Positions 58,101 through 64,000 of a stretch of 64,000 nucleotides of DNA are shown here, in pieces. The DNA is taken from positions 744,001 to 808,000 of the forward strand of contig QEYB01000368.1 in the NCBI GenBank assembly GCA_017562135.1, in the 5' to 3' direction. Source of the DNA: Dipylidium caninum (Eukaryota > Platyhelminthes > Cestoda > Cyclophyllidea > Dipylidiidae). The translations under genes were made by a program, and so were the position numbers. Under the pieces are notes generated by a model. It saw only the letters and a list, made by a program, of their open reading frames with translations, made no database searches and was not told where the DNA came from. Each line of letters begins with the position of its first letter. The stretch's first letter is position 1.

Positions 58101-61100
58101 GTGGGAGTCTGTGTGCCGAGGGGATACGACGAGTACCGGGTAGTGGGGACAGCCGCCTTAAGCGCGAAGGTGGTGGAGAATGGAAGGGGGGGGGGGGGGA
58201 TCTATAACCCCAGTACACTTATTGCAAAGAAAAACGTACGTTGCTCTCAGAGCCATACTTTTCGAGGATGTTATTCAACAACATTTCCGACGTGCGTATT
58301 CTCTTTTGCGCAAATACTGGTGAGTGAAAGGCAGCCTTTTCCCCGTTGATTACTGCAGAAAAAATGGTATGCACATAGGTTTAAAACTTCATGGAAACTT
58401 TCCTAAATACCTCGACGTTTATGGACTAACGACACGCAGGTGACATTGAGCACGAGGCCTCAGGGCGGGGCGAGACAAAATTCGTTTCTCGCAGAATGCT
58501 CCGATCAAATACAGCGTTTGCACACACAACCGTCTCTACTGCGGTAAATTATTGTCTGAGGTTCTTCTGTCACGGAAGGCTGCCTACGGTGGTCAAATTT
58601 CTGAACAAACATTAAGAAATTCGCAATCTTCTCAGTGTGCGGAGATTTTGAGACTATCGAAGGAAGCAGTGAAGCCTAAAGTGGTCACGTGACATGCACA
58701 ATAGTAGTGAAAAGCTGAAAGAAGAGTAAATTTCAGAGGAAATCGCCGACTTGACGTTGTAAATTGAGTAAAACCCTTTCCGCATACCTTCTCATACATC
58801 CAAACAGCTGACACGTACACGCTGCAATCCACAGGATGCTCTCCTTCCACAACACAACCCGCACTGCCCAGCCCCCATCGCTAGGGAGGACAGGTTGCCA
58901 TGTCCCCGCTGTGAGTCCTCTTACTGCAAATAAGGTGGTCGCAAGTGCCGTGAACATCGAAGTTAGGCGTAAACACGAGTACGACGGGGCACGTCTTATG
59001 GCAAAGCCGGATGAAGAAGAATTAAACTGCATGCCTTTTCCAGCCAATAGTCCAAGGTCGGCCAATTATTCCAAGCTGATGCCAACATTCGGAGATGAGA
59101 ATTTTGCCATCAAGCTGGTCCAAACAGAAGGCAACTTCGTCTACTGTCGTCTGTCTCTATGGTCTTTTTACGAAATGGTGACATTTTCGTTCAGTGAAAA
59201 AGTGGCAAGCCTCAGTGGCAACAACTATTCCTGGTGGCGTTGGAGGCCACTCGGCTTTCCTTTGGGTCGGCCACACTCCTGGTTTCCCCTCATTGGCGAA
59301 AATATGATGTTTGCTGACCACGCGGACGTTGGGGGCCGAACTCGCCCCCAGCGGTAGGGGCTCGTGCCTGCAGTCTGCCACATCCGTCGCCCGCACCTCG
59401 GAGTAACTGCGCGTGGCGCTCGAGGCAAAACGTTTCATCTTGCCACCACCGAGGACTCCCTGTGGTTGCATTAAGTCACCTGGCAACAGCGGTTAAGAAG
59501 GCCTCTCGCGCTGTTTTTTCCTCACTTATGGAACCACGTGAAATTTGGGATGATCACTTACGTTTAACAAGTAGAAAATGCCGCAGTTCTTCGTGGTCCG
59601 TGAATTCTCGTGATGTCGGTATTGTTGGACCAAAGTACGGCACCGATTCTTCCGAGAAGACCGACAGTCTGCAACGGAGAGAATGAAATCCCCTTGAAAG
59701 CGTGACCGGCTCGCAGCCAGCGCCGTAGGCGGGTCCGTCTGAGGGGAAGGTGGTGGGACCCACCCATTCCTCCCTCCCCCAAAAGGCGCCTTATATTCCG
59801 GCTGTTGTCGTAGACCGGTCAACATGGTACGAAATTTCCTGTGCCCACCTCGTAACGCTTGTTCTCTCAGCTCAGGCCATAATAATGGAATAAATGGGTG
59901 TGAAGGAGGTGGAGAACACTTCTCCGCAAAGCATAGGAGAAGGCAATTGTTAACGACGCCAACAAGGCGAAATGGGGTGAGTGACGACGACAAATGAAAC
60001 GAGGGGCATGGGAAACGCACCTGTAAGCGTTCGTGAGTTGGTTGTAGGTGACGACGGCAAAGATGTCTGATATGTCGGTCTGATTAAGGGGAAGAACGAG
60101 AGCTCTTTCGCAATGACGCGTGGAGGCGACAGGAACATGAGTTGCAACGCCATTGAAGATTTAAAATGTATGTTAAATTAAAGAGGCTTTTACACTTCTT
60201 TATTTGCCACTTCGAACGAAATGTCAGCATTTGTAGGCGATGCATTTTAATGCATTGGCGCGCCTATTCTGTTTTGTTAAAGGCTGTTTGCGTCCAACCC
60301 GACCGCCAGCCCGCGCTGCCACGTGAGCAGTTAGAATTGGGGACCCTCTACTCCCGTCCCCAAGTATTCCACCATCCAAATGAACCCGTCGGGAACCTCT
60401 TAGCACTTCGAGCAAAGCCTCTTGAGACAGAATCGTCCTTCTCACCAAGTCACTGGCCTTGAGAAGCCTAAGAACTAGCGTTAAAGGACTAAAGGATACG
60501 AGTGAAGTGGGTTTTCATCATTGAAGGCTTCCAGAATATCGGCTTGTCCACATCTTCCGTGTCGTAAAATATGATATTCACAATATCATTTCCGATGTGA
60601 CGTTTTCTTTCAATCTAAATAACAAAAATTTGAGAAGGAATAAGAGGGAGGAAGGCGAGGGCGATTACACCCGGCCCAGTCTGGGGTGAAGGCGACTATG
60701 AAAATCGCCCAGTTCTCCACTCTTCCATGACTACAACAACTCTTTAGAACCGACTTTGGTCTAACAAACTCCAAGGTATTCGGTGAACTTTCAACTCGGC
60801 GGTTGACGCCGCATTACGTAAATTCTGGAGGACATAAGGAGATCATTGTGAAGCGTATACTTTTGACTGGGCAGCATCCCCCTAATTTCCCTCCCTTTGT
60901 ACTTGTTCACACATTCGACAATTGGTAGGAGTTCGGAGGTCCGCGAATACGCGATATTTGGTTGCCTTTCAAAGTAACACACATACCTGCTGACGATTGT
61001 CTGTCGAAATGGGGAGCAGAGTAGAGACGTGAAACATTATTTCGTGGCCTTCATATATGGTGTATATCGACTCAGTGCCCGTTGTCTCGCCTAAAATCAG

Positions 61101-63761
61101 AGTGAAAACTGATGAGTGTAAAGTTGGAGTTCATGCAAGTGGGGAACTTCACATCGCCTACGAGAGAGTTTCTCTTGCCTCTATAAGTTCTACTATCTAA
61201 TTACTTCAGTAACGATTACGCAGGAAACAAAATTCTTCTGTTCGTCTTTGAGCTTTAGCGAGTAAGATGAACCTCCACGGGCCTATCATAATTTTAGCCG
61301 AGGCCCGTTTTTCTTCGAGGCTGTCATGACAGTTGCCTCGCTCGCGGTTCGCGTTCACGTTCACACACCCCATGCCCCGCTCTTGGCATGAAAAGATGGC
61401 GGGCGAACCGGAAACACGGTCACATCACGAAGGGAGGGTGGAGTAGATGCTGTGAGGGGGCGAGAGGCGACTTCAGGTCGCACTTTCGTCTAAGACCTCA
61501 CCCTTACACCTAAATGGGCATCCACTTCATCTGCTGAAACAGTTGTGGAGTAGCGAGGTGGGGCATTACTTGGAGACATTAGACTCCTACAAAAGATCGC
61601 AGTCTCCATATGCCTTTGCACCAGAATGCCCCTCCAAACTTGAAGACCGGGGGTGATTTCATCCTTCGTAAGATTTACTCAACACTGACAAAACGATTGG
61701 CCTACTGCTTGCAAACAATGCAACGTCTTGCGAAATCACTGGGCAATAAGTTGTGAAATCGGGATCTGAGAGTCCTCGAGACAGGCGACCCGCTTCTCGT
61801 ATCGCTCAACCCTTGTGTGCGTGCGGTGCGTTCGTGCGATGTCGGCAGTGGGACCCGAGGCAAGAGGCCTTATGCAACTGGGCAAGGAAGACGCTTAGCA
61901 CGGGGACAGCCTCTCGAAGGCGGCGTCTCGGGTGCTGATGTGACTCCCCCCGGTAATGCAGTTAGCCTTCAACGCAAGTGAAATCGTTCGCGTGAATTCA
62001 CAACTCAACCCAGCCCTAGACCATTCACCTCAATTACGGCAAGTTTACCCAGCTTAACCACGACTATACAACACTAGACGGTAATGAAAAGTGACTTGCC
62101 ACACCAACCAATCAAAGGCCAAATGAAATGGGAGATCGGGTGGATAAGGGGTGGGCGAACATTTCCAAGTTAAGTGGAAATGACGTTCAAGAGGTGACGT
62201 CGGCAAGGCCATCCATGTGACCTCGATTTAAATCAAGCTCCGCCTCATAAAATGGGCTTAAAAGTGTTCCACAAACGAAATGGCAAACTTGCTTTTTGCG
62301 TCGAGGCCGCCTTTGAAGCGATCCCAATTTTTCAGGGCTATTCTATCCCCCAGAAGCCGCAAGAATGCCTGATATTGTGGACTTCCGTCCTCTAAAAGAT
62401 TATTTAGTAGAATATCCAGAATGTTGTCGATTATTGAGCGATACCAAGGTAATTTTGACAAAACGTGTGGATTGTCGTTTATCAGTGGGGAAAGAGTGAA
62501 TCCATGATAAAACTTTAATGAATGTGGCTTCGAGCCAAAGGAGCAACCGGGGAGTAAGAGATAGAAATAGGGAAACAGAAGTTCATGGGTCATGAACGGC
62601 GGCTCCTACTGTCTTCCCCGACGTTAAATTACAAAGTACTTGTACCAGCACGGAGGGGAAAGTGCATAAAACCAAAAGGGACCACGTTTATGACCAAACC
62701 ATTCGCATTCTCACCGTTATTGTACATCTCCTCATCTGATAGTTGTCCCTCTCTGCAGTACAAGATACCGAATTTGAAATTCACAGATCCCTACACAGTG
62801 GGAGGTTGTAAGAAGTACGGGATACCTCTTGTTCCTCGAGAATAAGGGCTTCCTTCTGCACCTCAAAATGAAGAATTTCCTTTAGACCTTTTTCGAGCCT
62901 GTGAATGTCAAAAAGGCTGTCAGCCGCGGGATTAAGAATCGAAAGAGGAACAGATTACCAAAGGATTTTCTTAGGCGAAACCGTGCTCGTAATACTGTTA
63001 GAAATGCAGAGTTTTTGACTGCCCTACAAACAAGTGAGCAGGCGATTATGGGGGCGAAAACGGCTCACTTACAAACTTCGTCCACAGTATTGCACGATAC
63101 TGGCGTAAGCCTTCAGTTTCAAATTCGGATTTCACTATGGCCAAGAGTAAGGGGTCCCTCTCCGATATGTTGCCGCAGTAAATCTGGTGAGCTAAATTCG
63201 CACGCAATTAAGTGGCAATTTTAGGGAAGGGAAGGCCGAATTCGGCGGTTTGCTCAATAGCGACTTGCCTTTTCCTAGGAAGTACTTGAAATACCACCTT
63301 GTTTCTCGTTCGGGGTTTTCGAGATGAACAGGTCCACCACTTGACAACGAGGGGGGACGCTTGTTAGGATTTTTTCTTTTTATTTCGCTTAAAAAGTTAG
63401 CGGAGGCTGAGGGTACCGGTTCCACGCCTGTAATGTCCTCGTTGGGCGCCGATGAACTCTGAGGCTTCTTGGGCGTGGCAGAGATAGCAGAGGGGTTGCG
63501 CGATCCACCACTGGAGAGCAGATGGATACTTGGACAGCTCTCCTGCAGTACGGAACTTTTTAATAGGTCTCTGGAGCCTTCTGCTATGGGGACGGAGAAC
63601 CATTGTGCTCCCCGTCGTGCGGACGAGGAGGCTGTTGGGGGATTTCGCCGCGTGCCGATCATTGTGGCTAAGCCGGGAGTAGAAATTGTCGGTGGAAGGA
63701 AGGTTTGGACCCCAAGCTCGAGACGGAAGCGGCCAGCGTTGTTAACGTAAATGCATTCCAT
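52143..63761 (-). CDS. GARNL3: GTPase-activating Rap/Ran-GAP domain-like protein 3 (Rap/Ran-GAP plus CNH)
   Basis: Predicted GAP-like regulator of a small GTPase. I place 23 exons: 63269-63761, 63073-63191, 62959-63023, 62826-62916, 62715-62790, 62293-62391, 60987-61090, 60500-60614, 60021-60066, 59562-59668, 58240-58352, 57176-57286, 56844-56918, 56542-56605, 56429-56476, 55186-55284, 54907-55008, 54658-54830, 54151-54367, 53172-53393, 52975-53093, 52669-52840 and 52143-52486. All phases agree, giving 1,057 aa (human about 1,013). The Rap/Ran-GAP domain starts near RWYFKYFLGK and includes EIMFHVSTLLP and RKRHIGNDIV; N358 corresponds to the catalytic Asn thumb. The CNH domain spans about 540-885 (VLLTCVDGGVYALE, VDVKQIKVAESFGV, GCHIFST, ICAGYRNQFDLLDERTGE, YILAFTESAIEFRLLINGS). 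The tail is Ser-rich. Three introns have GC donors. The N-terminus before residue ~150 and the last exon end are least certain. Confidence 0.93.
53394..54150 (-). other. Intron of GARNL3
   Basis: 757 bp between the exons encoding the ELLLCFN and NCYLQRITK segments. A 62-codon minus-strand frame within it (near 53910-54090) follows an acceptor-like site in compatible phase and could be an alternative exon, but the family alignment runs straight across it, so I treat it as intronic. Confidence 0.65.
57287..58239 (-). other. Intron of GARNL3 with poly-G tract
   Basis: 953 bp GT-AG intron (GTACGT donor, CGCAG acceptor). It contains a 14-base G run at 58186-58199, C-rich on the transcribed gene's coding strand. 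No coding frame supported. Confidence 0.7.
58353..59561 (-). other. Intron of GARNL3
   Basis: 1.2 kb GT-AG intron. A 173-codon plus-strand frame at 58836-59357 overlaps open minus-strand frames and has no family match; I regard it as chance. Confidence 0.65.
61091..62292 (-). other. Intron of GARNL3 with GC donor
   Basis: 1.2 kb intron with donor A|GCAAGT (GC at 62291-62292) and acceptor TTTTAG (AG at 61091-61092). The join restores the family segment GGLDAK-S-ETTG in frame. No coding frame inside is supported. Confidence 0.75.
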
Positions 63762-64000
63762 TGGTGACGAAACGCTTAGATTGCAACCCGATTAATGCTA
63801 TGAGACAAGCATTCAAGAAAAAAAACATAAGGTGTGATATTAAATAGATGTGTCCTAAAATCATCTAATTTCAGGTACTTTTTCAGTCTTGACATAAAAG
63901 ATTGCCTTTGCTCAGTGGATGCCCATTGAAGGCATGGTTGATGTTGTTCTTCTGTTCATCGTTTTGTTAGTCAACGGACTTAAAATTATAAAATAATCAT
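63762..64000. other. Upstream flank or first intron of GARNL3
   Basis: AT-rich. On the minus strand an in-frame stop lies about 33 bp upstream of the chosen ATG, which supports the start, but an acceptor-like AG lies between the two. More 5' coding exons outside the window cannot be excluded. Confidence 0.4.

Noticed and set aside
58836..59357. 173-codon plus-strand frame
   Set aside because: Lies in a GARNL3 intron; open minus frames overlap it and the product has no recognised motif.

Overview
This window is metazoan nuclear DNA, most likely from a flatworm and perhaps a cestode. The genes are split by many spliceosomal introns, often only 30-44 bp long, and five multi-exon genes plus one long single-exon gene match animal or eukaryotic families. 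There are no operons, ribosome-binding sites or CRISPR arrays. All gene assignments come from recalled family sequences and splice-phase bookkeeping, not from database searches. The species cannot be fixed.

Layout. 1-19 kb is GC-richer than the centre and has no recognisable gene. A chain of phase-compatible candidate exons on the minus strand runs off the left edge (about 1-2 kb). 20.85-26.93 kb holds a two-exon SCOC gene (minus) with a 5.7 kb intron. 27.53-28.60 kb and 35.71-36.77 kb are two nearly identical copies of a ~1.07 kb sequence in opposite orientation. The 7.1 kb between them carries three minus-strand genes: a TMEM104-type transporter-like protein (7 exons, 495 aa), a divergent tetraspanin-like protein, and a TREX-type 3' exonuclease (3 exons, 259 aa).

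To the right of the repeat the coding strand switches to plus. PRPF3, a U4/U6 snRNP protein, occupies 37.82-40.13 kb (10 exons, 545 aa, no visible PWI domain). A ZCWPW-type CW plus PWWP histone-reader gene spans 43.24-51.61 kb (6 exons, 415 aa). Its 4.2 kb second intron contains a complete, intronless, same-strand gene for a 363-aa protein made of four ubiquitin-like domains. The last 12 kb are filled by a GARNL3 orthologue on the minus strand, which I assembled as 23 exons with every splice phase consistent (1057 aa: Rap/Ran-GAP plus CNH domain). Three of its introns have GC donors.

The genes serve unrelated housekeeping or regulatory roles (Golgi traffic, membrane transport, DNA 3'-end processing, splicing, chromatin reading, small-GTPase signalling), so this is ordinary animal gene order, not a pathway cluster. 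The most distinctive items are the nested four-UBL gene, the inverted repeat around three genes, the extreme mini-introns, and the GC-AG introns.
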